Shown here piece by piece: positions 1 to 10,307 of a stretch of 64,000 nt of DNA. How positions within the stretch are numbered: the stretch's first letter is position 1; every line of letters begins with the position of its first letter. The stretch lies in contig BSYQ01000002.1 in NCBI GenBank assembly GCA_030272585.1, positions 3,038,001-3,102,000 of the forward strand, in the 5' to 3' direction. The notes under the pieces were generated by a model. That model saw nothing but the letters and a program-made list of their open reading frames with translations, was not told the DNA's origin and did no database searches. Both the position numbers and the translations under genes were made by a program. The stretch is from Bryopsis sp. KO-2023 (Eukaryota > Chlorophyta > Ulvophyceae > Bryopsidales > Bryopsidaceae).

Positions 1-1860
1 TATCAAACATGAATTAAATCACTGAATACATATTGACGAGTTTATATGAAGTGATTTTCTTAAATTTAGAGCGAAACATAAGTCGGTCCATTTCAGGAAG
101 TCAAAAACGAGTACTTCTAGTTTAAGAAGCAAAACTTGATGGTACTGATTTTAGACTTGGGGTGGGATTAGAACACGGAAGGGCAATATGAGTGGTACTG
201 ATTTGAAACATAGGCGGGAGTCCCGCCGCGGGACTAAGTTAGGAAGGGTAATATGAGTGGGACGGATTTGAGTTGGTAACGATATGCTTCCTTCAACCGA
301 CATTTATTTGCACGACATCTCGCATTTCCAAGGCGCTCTCAAATAAAATGGCATATTCATGCCTCGGGAAGCATATCATCAAAAGCGCAAATGACTTTCT
401 AAGCATCCCCCTATGGCTCTTCTGAGTAGGAACGAGAATTTTTGAGCCCACATCTTCAATTCTCAAGGCATTTGTCCCCACGCAGTTCATTCTGCTCGCC
501 TAAACTAAGATGCTTTTGGACTATAGTCATGGTAGCCTCCTCCCTAACATTCTACCACGATTTTACCCACAATTAAGAGTGCTTCAATCTCTTCGAGCAT
601 CAACCTAATATCCTTAAAGGTGGTGCTTAAGTACCCCCCTACGATTGTAAAGGCGCGTATCCAATTGTAGTCTTCCATGTGGGTTGATGAAAACCTTGCA
701 TCACCTCCTTGGGCTCAGTAACAAGCCTCGATAGAAACAATAGAAATAAAGTTGAGTGATCCCAGATCTCAAACCATGGACGATTTGTGTCCAAAACGTC
801 TTCAGTGTCTAATATCAATAATAATTTGAGGTTGATGGGATATTTTCTTGATTTTATTATGAGGTTGTTGCCCAATCATGACAAGGGAAATTTTTTTAGT
901 GATCTCGTTAACTAACAGAATGCAAGATTGAAAGAAAGGCTTGGAAATTTTGGAAGAGTGGACAAAGTGGGTCACACGGTCTCAAAGAAGGCACAAAGGA
1001 GCATCAAAAAAATCGAGAAAAAAACATATTTGATGAGGTCTAATAAAGCGGTAGCGAACTGTTTGCGCACGCATTCTTATTCAAGCTCAAATCTCTTCAC
1101 CTATGATGATACCCGTCTCTCTTTTCCATTTTTTTAGTGTTGGGATGCGCATTCTCAAGAGAGACTTGAATAAAAATGGGTGTGGCACTGCATAAAAGCC
1201 CTTGACCAAGTTAATCTAGGCCGCCCTTAGCGTTTTCCAAATTCTTATTGAGTCATCAGGGACGATAGACGCTGCTGTCCTAGTAGCAGCGTCTACCAGG
1301 GGAGCTCCTTGAACCTAGGCTCATTCGGTTCAACTGAATCACAAGTGATTGGTCGTTGCTGGTCGTTGCTGGTCGTGCTAGTAGCATACCCACGCGCACC
1401 CTGGGTGGAGCGGTTCAACTCTCTAGCGACGCTGCTTGCATACCTCATGGGGGGCTTCTGGGTTCAACACGATACTTTATGGGTCGCGTGATTGGACGTC
1501 GGCATTCAAGGAATGGGTGTTTGACGTGTTGGCTTGTTGACATGATTGTTCCAAGGATGATCCGTCACCATGACGATTGGGTCTGGCTCATGTTATGATG
1601 AAACATGATTTCCTTGATATGGAATCTGGCACAGAGAGGAAAGCAACCGCAATCAGCAAAGCTTCAAAATAAAGCCTCGATAATTTGCAAGTGTAGATCC
1701 AAAAACGACCAGGTTGGATAGCGAACCTGAGTTTTTATGAATGAGAGCATTGGCCGCATCTGTTTTCCTCTTTTTTTTCAAATCTAACATCCCTCGAAGA
1801 ATCTGTAGAGCGATCCTCTGCAATTCTCCTCCATAAGTCGAGCTATCAGGCTCCCATAAG
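1..1860. other. No gene recognised
   Basis: No reading frame here shows a protein family or a splice-compatible exon chain. The stretch is mixed-composition DNA with a perfect hairpin near 1.27 kb and a few short tandem copies of a ggtcgttgct-type unit around 1350-1375. It lies just downstream of the minus-strand DIRS-type fossil and may hold decayed parts of it, but I cannot show that. Confidence 0.5.
1266..1295. repeat. Perfect hairpin, 11-bp stem and 8-nt loop
   Basis: The two arms (1266-1276 and 1285-1295, core AGACGCTGCT / AGCAGCGTCT) pair perfectly around the loop gtcctagt. No coding context was found, so the function is unknown. Confidence 0.8.
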
Positions 1861-1869
1861 TTTATTTCT

Positions 1870-3123
1870 CAATTATCAAGATCAAATCTAAAGGCTCATC
1901 GAAACGCTGAAACCATAAAGGGTGCAACCGGGGCCCCTCTAACACTTGAAGGCGGCTCGGACCATCCGCCGGGTTATCCTCAGAACGAATGTATTGAGGA
2001 ACTAGCGCGATATTCTATTGCTGTAAAACCCCTTGAAGCCGTCGGAGTTCCGCCATCATACGAGGTGCTCTGGACGAAATCTTCTCCACTGCAAAGACAA
2101 CGCTCTGGTTGTCTCCTCCCAAGAGCAAACAATGACCTTGTATGATCGACGCAAAGCTTTCCACGACTTTTCGAATGGCAATGAGCTCCAGGACAGAGAT
2201 GGGTAACCCCAGTTGCGAGGCAGACCAAAAACCACGAGCGACACGATTGCCCAACACGGCTCCCCACGCCATCTTTGATGCATCCACAAATAAAGGAGCA
2301 CTGATCCACCAATGAACGCCAGGCTTTCGTAAATGGGAAGCTTACCCAATATCGCAAGTCACTCAACGTCTGACGCGACACCTTCACATCGGTAAACCAT
2401 CCTTGACGACTGTGCATATCCATATATAGCGCACGCAAGTAGAATCCCGTAAGTGGCAATGCCATGGTGCAGGCTTGCACAGTGCCTGCAAAGCGCGCGA
2501 GCTCCCTCTTTGGAAGCCAACGTTGGTGTTGTCGAGCCCTGATTACCAAGTCCTTTGCCCAGGTTCGAATCTTCCTCAATTTGCTTATCGGCACCGCTAG
2601 CCGATTTCTGTGTGTGTCAATTAACAGCCCCAGATGCTCCAACTCTTGCGACGGAGTCCAATGAGATTTCTTGGGATGCCATCGTAATCCCAGTTTCCCT
2701 AACCAATCTCGTATAAAAACGTCGTGAGATAACGCTTCCCCAAATGAGCGATTAATAACCAAAAAATCATCCAAATAAGCCAACACTTGACACCATCCTT
2801 CGGTGCCCAGATTAGATCGCGAAAACAACCCACCCTGGGTGGAAATCTAATTCGTAACCGGTTTTAAAAACTTTGTAAAAGCAGCTGGAGAATTCAACCA
2901 GCCCATAGGCAACCCCAAATAACAAAAATACCGATCTCCAATCTAGAACATAAAATATTTCCGACTCCGAGGATGCAGACGAAGATGGTAGTATCCATCC
3001 ATCGAAAAATGACAGCCATTTCCCTTCTAATGGCAGTTTCCTTAACAAAGAAATATCCTCATATCGGGTATGCATTTTTTGATAAAAAGAATTGACCCTC
3101 TTGAGGTCTTTTTCCCTTTTCAA
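1870..3123 (-). mobile_element. DIRS-type retroelement fossil (RT and RNase H region)
   Basis: The minus strand encodes parts typical of DIRS-order tyrosine-recombinase retrotransposons. The reverse transcriptase catalytic motif YLDD comes first, then an HLGLLIDT-type motif, an LARFAG block, an RNase H region with a DASKMAWGAVLG start and an EL motif, and a DNPADGPSR-type end. These follow one another in the family's usual order from about 3.1 kb down to 1.9 kb. The copy is broken, with several disruptions, and no recombinase region was recognised downstream. It looks old. The other DIRS-type copy in this window lies on the plus strand at 6.6-9.8 kb and is a different lineage by sequence. Confidence 0.8.
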
Positions 3124-3865
3124 GTTATATTGCTATCATATCACATCTCAAAAAGCAATTCCGTTTGCAATGCAAGTATTGCTAATACCTTTCTTTTACA
3201 TATCAATAAAAATCATGGCAGGGGGGCTCCGCCACTCTGGTAAGTACAACACCAACTATCATTTAAAAAAGACCTTCTCGTCCTCCCTTTGTGAGTTTAT
3301 GTTCTTTTTATTAAATCAATAAGAAATTCTTTGATTTTCCTCATTCGGGCATAATCTTCGCTATTTAACCTATCCTATCAAAATTAGACTATTTCTATCT
3401 TCCTAAGAAACCATGAGGGCCGATAGATCCGACAAAGTTGTAGATTTGTAGTGCGATAGCTACTCTAGAAAAAGTGAAAATACCTAAGGCGGCTTTTGAC
3501 CCAACGTGGAGAATCAACCACTCAGTCCTTCATTATTATTAATGGACTAGGATCAAAGCGGTATCTTATGAGAATCGAGGTTCTCTACAACCTCGATTAA
3601 TTCAAATATTTAAACTCAATTAATCCTTGTTTTTTTAATTTATTTGTTAAATAAATAATTATTATTTATTATTTGTTAAATAAATAATTATTATTTATTA
3701 TTTATTAAATAAATATTAATTATTATTTAATTAATTAATAATATTAATTTAGGGAGTGTGATTGATCTTGGTAGGACTTTGTTTTTATCCGACTCGTTCG
3801 TTGTTGGCAGGTCTTGGTGTTGGTTTTTTCACCGTGTGTATCGGATCACCAGTGGATGTTCTGAA
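3124..3865. other. AT-rich spacer with tandem repeat
   Basis: No gene was seen. At about 3635-3755 there is an AT-rich tandem array whose unit resembles ttgttaaataaataatta, followed by further TTAATTAAT-like DNA. A short hairpin (gaatcgaggtt / aacctcgatt) lies near 3570-3600. Confidence 0.6.
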
Positions 3866-3901
3866 CAGACCTGGGCCCGACCGGACCGGCAGCGAAAAAC
3901 C

Positions 3902-4022
3902 TGATAGTAGTAACTCAATTGATAGTAGTAACTCGGGTTTAGGGGTTTATGTAGTACGATTGGGAGTACGAGAGGGTTTATAGGGCAGGGGGCCCTCCTG
4001 TAAAAATTAATCTTCCCAGTGA

Positions 4023-4059
<37 letters not shown>

Positions 4060-4104
4060 TTTGTGTCTCGGGGCCTGGGAGCCCCTATCATTTGGTTTCG
4101 GAGC
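3902..4104 (+). mobile_element. LTR-like fragment with primer-binding-like site
   Basis: A 189-bp segment (3902-4090) starts TGATAG and ends CTATCA, the TG...CA inverted ends expected of a long terminal repeat. It contains an 18-bp tandem duplication at its start and a TATA-like gtttataggg. It is followed at about 4093 by TGGTTTCGGAGCTGG, which resembles the tRNA-primed binding site next to 5' LTRs. No gag or pol region and no second LTR were recognised, so it is a fragment at best. It could also be an unrelated repeat with chance TG/CA ends. Confidence 0.4.
4022..4061. repeat. (TC)n(TG)n microsatellite
   Basis: A run of tc dinucleotides passes directly into a run of tg dinucleotides, inside the LTR-like fragment. 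Confidence 0.9.
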
Positions 4105-4957
4105 TGGTCGAGGCCAGGCGCACTCCACAGACGAACTCGCGCAACCCCCCCAAAGATCTGACCCTAGGGATTACTAAATCCCACAGATCTGGAACTCGTT
4201 CGTTCCAAGGGGCGTGAGAGGGCGAAGATACCTTTCGAGAGTGAGCGATACTCTCGCGTTGTCGCTTACAACGTCCAGGCGAAGTCGCGAAACAATCGGA
4301 GTCCACTAGTGAACTGACTCTCAGATCTATAGATCAGTAGAAGTCGAGAGAAAAACGTCGGAAAAGCGCAGGAAAAACAGTCGTTCGGGCAGGCGACCGC
4401 GTGAGCAGACGTTCGAAACACGAACGTGCGACTTTACCCCGGAAAGTTCGGAAACGAGAGCGAGACGACTCTGGTTCTGACGACCTGACCTGTCCATGGA
4501 TCGGCTGACCTGTCCGGTCCTGTCCGGTCCAGCAAAAAAACGCCGATCCTTGCAAGACCGGACAGGTTGTGAACGGTCCTGTTTTGTCCCTGTCCGGTCC
4601 AGTCAACCTTGGAAATCTGCAGAAATTTGGACCGGATTTCTAACAGATTTTCCGGTTTTAGACAGGTCACACTAAGATTTCGCCTGTATTAGACAGGCGA
4701 TGTGACCTGTCTAAAACCGGAACGACCCTGTCTTGACAGGGTTGTTCTCCTGTTTTAGACCGGCTCCAGGTCGGTCTGGACAGGTGGGCCGCCGGCAAAA
4801 ACTTAATTTTACCACCGAATGCTGAATTTTGCCGCCGAATGCTGAATTCTGCCGCCGAATGTTGAATTCTGCGCCGCCCGACTGGCAGCCGCCCCTGGCG
4901 GGATGTCGGTCGACAGGCGACCCGCGTATGTATGTCAGACCGAAAAAAAAGGGGGGG

Positions 4958-4980
4958 TTGGGTTTAGGGTTTAGGGTTAG
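4958..4980 (+). repeat. Short interstitial telomere-like repeat
   Basis: Consecutive units TTGGG, TTTAGGG, TTTAGGG and TTAG follow a G-run. TTTAGGG is the plant/algal-type telomere unit. Two full units could arise by chance or mark a repaired break. The site sits beside the inner inverted repeat of the 3.9-6.6 kb composite. Confidence 0.5.
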
Positions 4981-5446
4981 CGCGACCGGCGCGCGCCAAG
5001 CGAGTGGGCGAGTTCAGGGATGCAGGTGTAACTAGTGGCTGGAGTTCGACCAGGACTCTGCAGCAGACTTTCCATTGACAAAATATGAAAACGGAAATGA
5101 ACCCAGGGAAGGGGATTGTGTTGGGATGGAAATCGACGGCTCCATTCCAGAGTTCATTGTTTTAAAGTGAGTTGGCGTTTGGACTGTGGTGGGAGAGTGC
5201 GAAGTACTAAGGGAAACGAAAGCGATAGGGCGGCGGTTGCAGCGGCAGCGTTACCGACAGCGCAATTGAGTGCGGGTGAGTGAGTAATCGTGAATGAGAG
5301 AATTGTCGGGCGCGTCGCCTGTCGACCGACATCCCGCCAGGGGCGGCTGCCAGTCGGGCGGCGGCAGAATTCAGCATTCGGCGGCAGAATTCATTGCCAG
5401 CCGTGGGCCGCCTGTCCAGACCGACCTGGCACCTGTCTAGAACAGG

Positions 5447-5705
5447 TCACACAATTAAGCACTTTTAACGTGCTAATTGTGTATCAATCGACTGGGAACT
5501 CATTCAATTAATTAAAGAACGAAGTATTATTTATTATACACATTTTTAATGCATGAATGACGTGAGCCAAGCCCACCAGCCACCGACTAGAGGGAGTCGG
5601 TCGACTCAAGGAGGATTCGAACCCGGGTTGGCTAAGCCCGAGTCGAAGGCACTATCGCTAGTGGACCCCACCACAGGGACGCTCAAAAGGGGGCCGTTAC
5701 TTTTG
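5447..5705 (-). repeat. tRNA-derived SINE-like repeat, copy 1
   Basis: Read on the minus strand, it contains a gggtccactagcgatagtg segment (A-box-like) and a perfect RNA polymerase III B box, GGTTCGAATCC. A shared body follows (ccgactccctctagtcggtgg, then cacgtcattcatgcattaaa), and then a block with gcacgttaaaagtgc. The same order is found at 8395-8665. The latter part is also found at 6057-6240 in inverted orientation to this copy. All three copies run straight into the cctgttctagacagg block, so the unit seems to be carried inside the hAT-like elements. Confidence 0.55.
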
Positions 5706-6056
5706 AGTACCCGTTTAATTTTGCAAAATTAACTCGACTCGGGCTTACGATAGTAGTTATGGCTTGGTTAGATGGTTTCTAGTGGTATCCCGTAGGTAGA
5801 TGGGCTGATCGCGTTTTAGCGTGACTGTGTGTGTGATAGTGTGATGTGTACGACCCAGGGTTACTTAGGTGGGGACACTGCTATAGGAAAAACTTCTTGC
5901 TTGTGGTCTTTAGCCCTGCCACTGGGTCGAGGGTGTTTGAGGGGGTTAAGGGTGTAATAACGAGTTCCCCCGTTCCCTTCTATGGCCTGGGACGTCTTCG
6001 ACGCCTGGCCTTTGACTGTTTCCTTAGGGTAGATCTTTTACCCTATCAGCTTCCTT

Positions 6057-6240
6057 GAGTCGACCGACTCCCTCTAGTCGGTGGCTGGTGGGCTTGACTC
6101 ACGTCATTCATGCATTAAAAATATAAAAAATAAATAATATTTCGTTCTTTAATCAATTGAATCAGTTCCCAATCGATTGATACACAATTAGCACGTTAAA
6201 AGTGCTTAATTGTGCGACCTGTTCTAGACAGGCTCCAGGT
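6057..6240 (+). repeat. SINE-like repeat, copy 2 (lacks tRNA-like head)
   Basis: It matches the body and tail of copies 1 and 3, starting at the ccgactccctctagtcggt block, but has no tRNA-like part. With copy 1 it forms an inverted pair around a 350-bp spacer (5706-6056) in which I see no gene. Confidence 0.6.
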
Positions 6241-8264
6241 CGGTCCGGACAGGTGGGCAGCCCACCTGTCCGGACCGACCTGGAGCCGGTCTAAAACAGG
6301 AGAACAACCCTGTCAAGACAGGGTCGTTCCGGTTTTAGACAGGTCACATCGCCTGTCTAATAAAGGCGAAATCTTAGTGTAACCTGTCTAAGACCGGAAA
6401 ATCTGTCAGAAATCCGGTCCAGATTTCTGCAGATTTCCAAGGTTGACTGGACCGGACAGGGACAGAACAGGACCGTTCACAACCTGTCCGGTCTTGCAAG
6501 GATCGGCGTTTTTTTGCTGGACCGGACAGGACCGGACAGGTCAGCCGGTCCATGGACAGGTTGGACCGGACCGGACCGGTTTTTCGATGCCGGTCCGGTC
6601 GGGCCCAGGTCTATGAGGAGGTATTGGATGGCCAACCCATCTCCGACGTTATCACCTTACCTGGACGATTTTGCGGGCGCAATGAACAGCGAGCTGGCAG
6701 CGAACGAGTTGGGAGAATTAATTTTGGGTATTCTGGTGGATCTTCATTTGCGTTGGAAGGCCAAGAAGTGCTAGTGGAAGGCAGTGCAGCAATTTCGTCA
6801 TTTGGGCCTTCTGATCGATACGGCGCAGAGCCTGGTGATTGCGCCGTCGGAGAAGATTGCGCGGATCCACAGGGAGGCGCGAGTATTGAAGGAGATGCGC
6901 AAGGTACCCAAAAGAAGGTTGGCGCGATTTGCGGGTTGGTGTCAGAGCCTAGGGCTGGCGATTCCGTTGGCGCGCTACCATCTCAGGAGTTTGTTTTGGG
7001 AGATGACCTTGGGAGCGACTTGGGCGTCGCTAATCGAGTTGTCATCGGAGACGAAGGAGGATCTGGCAGTGTGGAGTGTGATGAACGAGCGTCACACATC
7101 ATCGGTTTACTGGAAGGTCCCAACGACGATCAGTCTTTATACAGATGCGTCGATGAGTGGTTGGGGGTCCCACCTGGTGGATCCGTGGGCCAAGGAAAGC
7201 GTTCCTGTCCTGGCGCGGGGCATTTGGTCAAACGACGAGAAGAGCGAGCACATAAATATGCTCGAGTTGAGAGCAGTGGAGGCAGCGATTCGCGTGTTCC
7301 ACAAATCGTTGGAGAATCGGACAGTGCGCCTGTTGACCGACTCCCAGGTGGTGTTATCCATCTTGTTGAAGATGACGACGAAGAGCCAGAGGCTGATGGG
7401 GCCATTGAGGTTGTTGTACCGCATCTTGGAGTCAGAGCGGATTGCGTTGCAGCTAGAGTGGATTCCGTCCAAGGAGAATGTGTGGGCGGACAGGTTATCG
7501 AGAACGAATTCGGAGGAGGATTATCTAGTCAATCGGAAATGGTTGGATCAGTTCAACCGATGGTGGGGACCGTTCGATCTCGACAGGTTTGCGTCGCAGT
7601 GGAGCCGAGTGGTGTTCCGTTACAATGCAGAGTGAGGCGATCCGATGGCGGAGAGCGAAGCGTTCAGTGCCTTGGAGTGGTCCCAGGGACATGCATGGTG
7701 CCACCCACCGATCCGTCTCCTTTCGCAGTTAGGGGACCTGTTGCGCTCCTTACCTCAAGTGACTGCGACAGTGCTGATGCCCATGTGGCCGTCAGCCCCC
7801 TAGTTTCGTCTGATGTTCGTGTGCTTCCAGGAGTATGCAGTGGTTCCAGCGTGAGCGAATCCATTGTTCCCACCACTAGGCAGGGAGAGCGAGCCTTTTC
7901 CTCAGGGCCGTTGGAATATGATGGTGGGCGTGATTCGCAAGACGAGATCTGGCTCCAAGGTTTGTGGAGTGAATTGAAGGGATGTGTTGATTGGACCAAC
8001 GAGGAGTTACCTCAGTTTGGCGAGTTGTCGGACGTCGAACGGAGGGTGCTGTTTGGGGAGTTAGCGTTATCGAATAGCCCTGGCGGCCGGAGATCTATAT
8101 GGATGCGCTTTCGAAAATGGCTCGGGTTTGCTCGGTCGAGAGGTTGGTGTTGTGTGCCTGCTCGCCCTGTTCGCATTTATGCGTATATCTTATTTCTTCG
8201 AAATGAAGGGAGAGTGGCGCCGAGGTCTATGAGCAACTACCTCTCCGCCATTAGTACTGTCCAC

Positions 8265-9014
8265 CAGACCTGGGCCCGAACGGACCAGCAGCGAAAAACC
8301 GGTCCGGTCCGGTCCAACCTGTCTAAGGACCGGCCAACCTGTCCGGCAAAAAAACGCCAAGTTATTTTCCATTACAAAAAGTAGGTACTTAAAGGTAGCG
8401 GACCCCATTTGAGCGTCCCTATGGTGGGGTCCGCTACCTCGTAGTGCTCTCGACTCGGACTTAGCCAACCCGAGTTCGAGTCCTCCCAGAGTCCACCGAC
8501 TCCCTCCAGTCGGTGGCTGGTGAGCTTGGCTCACGTCATTCATGCAATAAAAATACATGTAACAATATTACTTGTTGTTTAATTAGTTAACTCAGTTCCC
8601 AGTCAATTGATACACAATTAGCACGCTAAAAGTGCTTAATTGTGTGACCTGTTCTAGACAGGCGCCAGGTCGGTCTGGACAGGCAGCCCACTTGTCCAAA
8701 CCGACCTGGAGCCGGTCTAAAACAGGTGTACCGAGCGTCACACTTGTCCAGGTAACTAATTAGCGGCTTCTACGCCTTTATAAGACAGGAAATCACCTGT
8801 CCAGACCGGTCTGGACAGGACGCAATTGAGAAGGAAAAAAGGGTGGACAGGTCCGACCCGGTCCAATAAACGTGTACCTTTACTGGACCGGAAATGACTT
8901 TTATTAGACAGGTGTCGGATCGGTCTAGACAGGTCCGACACCTATCTAATAAAGGTCATTTCTGGTCCAGAAAGTGGTTGCCGGTCCGGTCCAACGGGTC
9001 GGCGCCCACGTCTG
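8265..9014. mobile_element. Non-autonomous hAT-type element with 8-bp target duplication
   Basis: The ends are CAGACCTGGGCCCG (left) and CGCCCACGTCTG (right, inverted). They are flanked by CTGTCCAC at 8257-8264 and 9015-9022 (a ninth base also matches). An 8-bp duplication of the form nTnnnnAn with CAG.../...CTG ends is the hAT signature. The interior holds many CCGGTCC/CCGGACAGG-like motifs and copy 3 of the tRNA-like repeat, and no transposase. It interrupts the recombinase region of the DIRS-type fossil, so it is younger than that insertion. Confidence 0.8.
8395..8665 (+). repeat. tRNA-derived SINE-like repeat, copy 3
   Basis: It carries the same head (with gagttcgagtcc in the B-box position), body and tail as copy 1, all inside the hAT-type element at 8265-9014. 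The sequence before it, gtagcggacccc...ggggtccgctac, also forms a stem. Confidence 0.55.
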
Positions 9015-9813
9015 CTGTCCACCGCTGGCTCGGTTCCACATTCTCCGCGCATGACTCATTGACCGCCCGCCTAAAGCAGGCTTGGCTCATAAAAGTTCCG
9101 GTGGAGGCTAAGGAGAAACAGCCCAGAGACTTTCCCACAGACTGGTTGTGGTCGTGGGCCAAGAAAGGTGTGGTTGGGAACGATGCAGAAAGCATCCGTC
9201 CCTATTTGATTTGTATTCTGGATGTGATATTCTTTTCGCACGCCGATTCGAGTTTTGATACTCGGGTCGGCGACTATCAGTGGAATTTCTCGTTGGTGAC
9301 TTTCAAAGAACGGCGTTTCAAGGCGAAGGGTCAAACCTCGGATACTTTGCGGGTCAGGAAATTCGACTGTCGTGGATTCGTTGAACTGGTCGCGGTGTTG
9401 GATCGTTATGAGGAGCTTCGGGTACGCGACTGGGAAGCCCATGGCGGCTCGTCCGAGCAATTCTGGTTTTTGCCGGGTGATCCGAGTGTTCCTACAGCGA
9501 CGAGCGTGGCACGTTGGTTTTCGCGGGTGATGTAGGATCATGGTTCTGACCATACGCATCATTCCGTTTGTCGCACTGGGGTTTCCAGCGCTTTTAATTT
9601 GCTCGTGCTGTTACCGAAGCTCTGCGATTGGGGAGGTTGGTCGCCTTCTTCGAAAGCTATTTTTCAGTATATAAATCGGCAGCGCCAACCTTCCCCTTGG
9701 GATTTTCGTGTTTTCGGATGGATGGTGCTTCCCGCGGAACAACTTCGGCGCGAGTTGGGGGCGGTATTTTCGCCAGTTTGATGAACGTGCGTTCTGCTTA
9801 GGTGCTTTGTTTT

Positions 9814-10307
9814 TTGGCACCGTTTGTTTGAAGGGTTAAACGAGGGTTTTACATTTCTGTAAAGGTTTTCGATCTCTGGGTGTGGAAGAAACGTAGCAGG
9901 TTAAAGGAAATTTATGGTTCCGCAGGAAGCGCGGTTCCTTTCGCGGAGTTTAGGGTGGAATGATTTGAAAGGACTATTGGCTGAGGTGGCTTAATGGGGT
10001 TACCTTTTTGCAGTTTGATCTCAGTAGCTTGGGGTTCTTAAGGTCACTCAGTTGGTCTTTCTTCACTCGGTTTTTCACCCATCCCGGAACTGTGTTCTTC
10101 CCTCCCTTTTTGGAGAGTATTTTTTGGTGGGATTTGGGAGTTTTTTATATAGAACTATTAGGGACATTTGATTTACTTTTGTGGTGCTTGGGATGCACAA
10201 TTTGGCAGAAATTGGCACTGTTTGTTTGAAGGGTTAAACGAGGGTATTAGATTTCTGTAAAGGTTTTCGATCTCTGGGTGTGGAAGAAACGTAGCAGGTT
10301 AAAGGAA
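9814..10307 (+). repeat. Pair of 96-bp direct repeats
   Basis: Copies at 9814-9909 and 10212-10307 both run from ttggcac to ggttaaaggaa and differ at only a few positions. They lie just past the tyrosine recombinase region of the DIRS-type fossil. Split direct repeats downstream of the recombinase are usual in the PAT/Ngaro branch, so these may be terminal parts of that element. The second copy ends exactly where palindrome arm 1 begins. Confidence 0.75.

Larger units (their letters stand above)
3866..6612. mobile_element. Composite bounded by hAT-like inverted ends
   Basis: The left end (CAGACCTGGGCCCGACC at 3866) and the right end (GGTCGGGCCCAGGTCTA, ending about 6613) are near-perfect inverted repeats of about 35 bp. 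They match the ends of the hAT-type insertion at 8265-9014. The interior is nested: an LTR-like piece at 3902-4090, blocks of iterated CCGGACAGG/CCTGTCCGG motifs at 4470-4800 and again inverted at 6220-6600, an inner inverted pair at about 4829-4930 and 5300-5400, and two inverted copies of the tRNA-like repeat. No matching target duplication was found next to the two ends (gttctgaa and tgaggagg differ). It may therefore be a recombined product of two elements and not one insertion. Confidence 0.55.
6613..9785 (+). mobile_element. DIRS-type retroelement fossil (RT, RNase H, tyrosine recombinase)
   Basis: The parts follow the DIRS order on the plus strand. A reverse transcriptase end with the YLDD motif lies near 6660, then the HLGLLIDT and LARFAG blocks. 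An RNase H region follows (YTDASMSGWG, ELRAVEAA, LTDSQ, about 7130-7480), ending in an FDLDRFAS block. A tyrosine recombinase N-terminal region lies at about 7960-8260, and its catalytic region and C-terminal block (CDWGGW... near 9620) run to about 9780. A 750-bp hAT-type element (8265-9014) is inserted inside the recombinase region. The upstream RT part is cut by the composite that ends at 6612. The copy is broken, with several disruptions in addition to the insertion. Confidence 0.82.

Noticed and set aside
6552-8384. A 610-codon open frame overlapping the DIRS-type region
   Set aside because: It lies in another frame from the RT, RNase H and recombinase motifs, is rich in Gly/Val/Ser from GC-rich antisense-like codons, and has no domain. 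It is a shadow of the retroelement.
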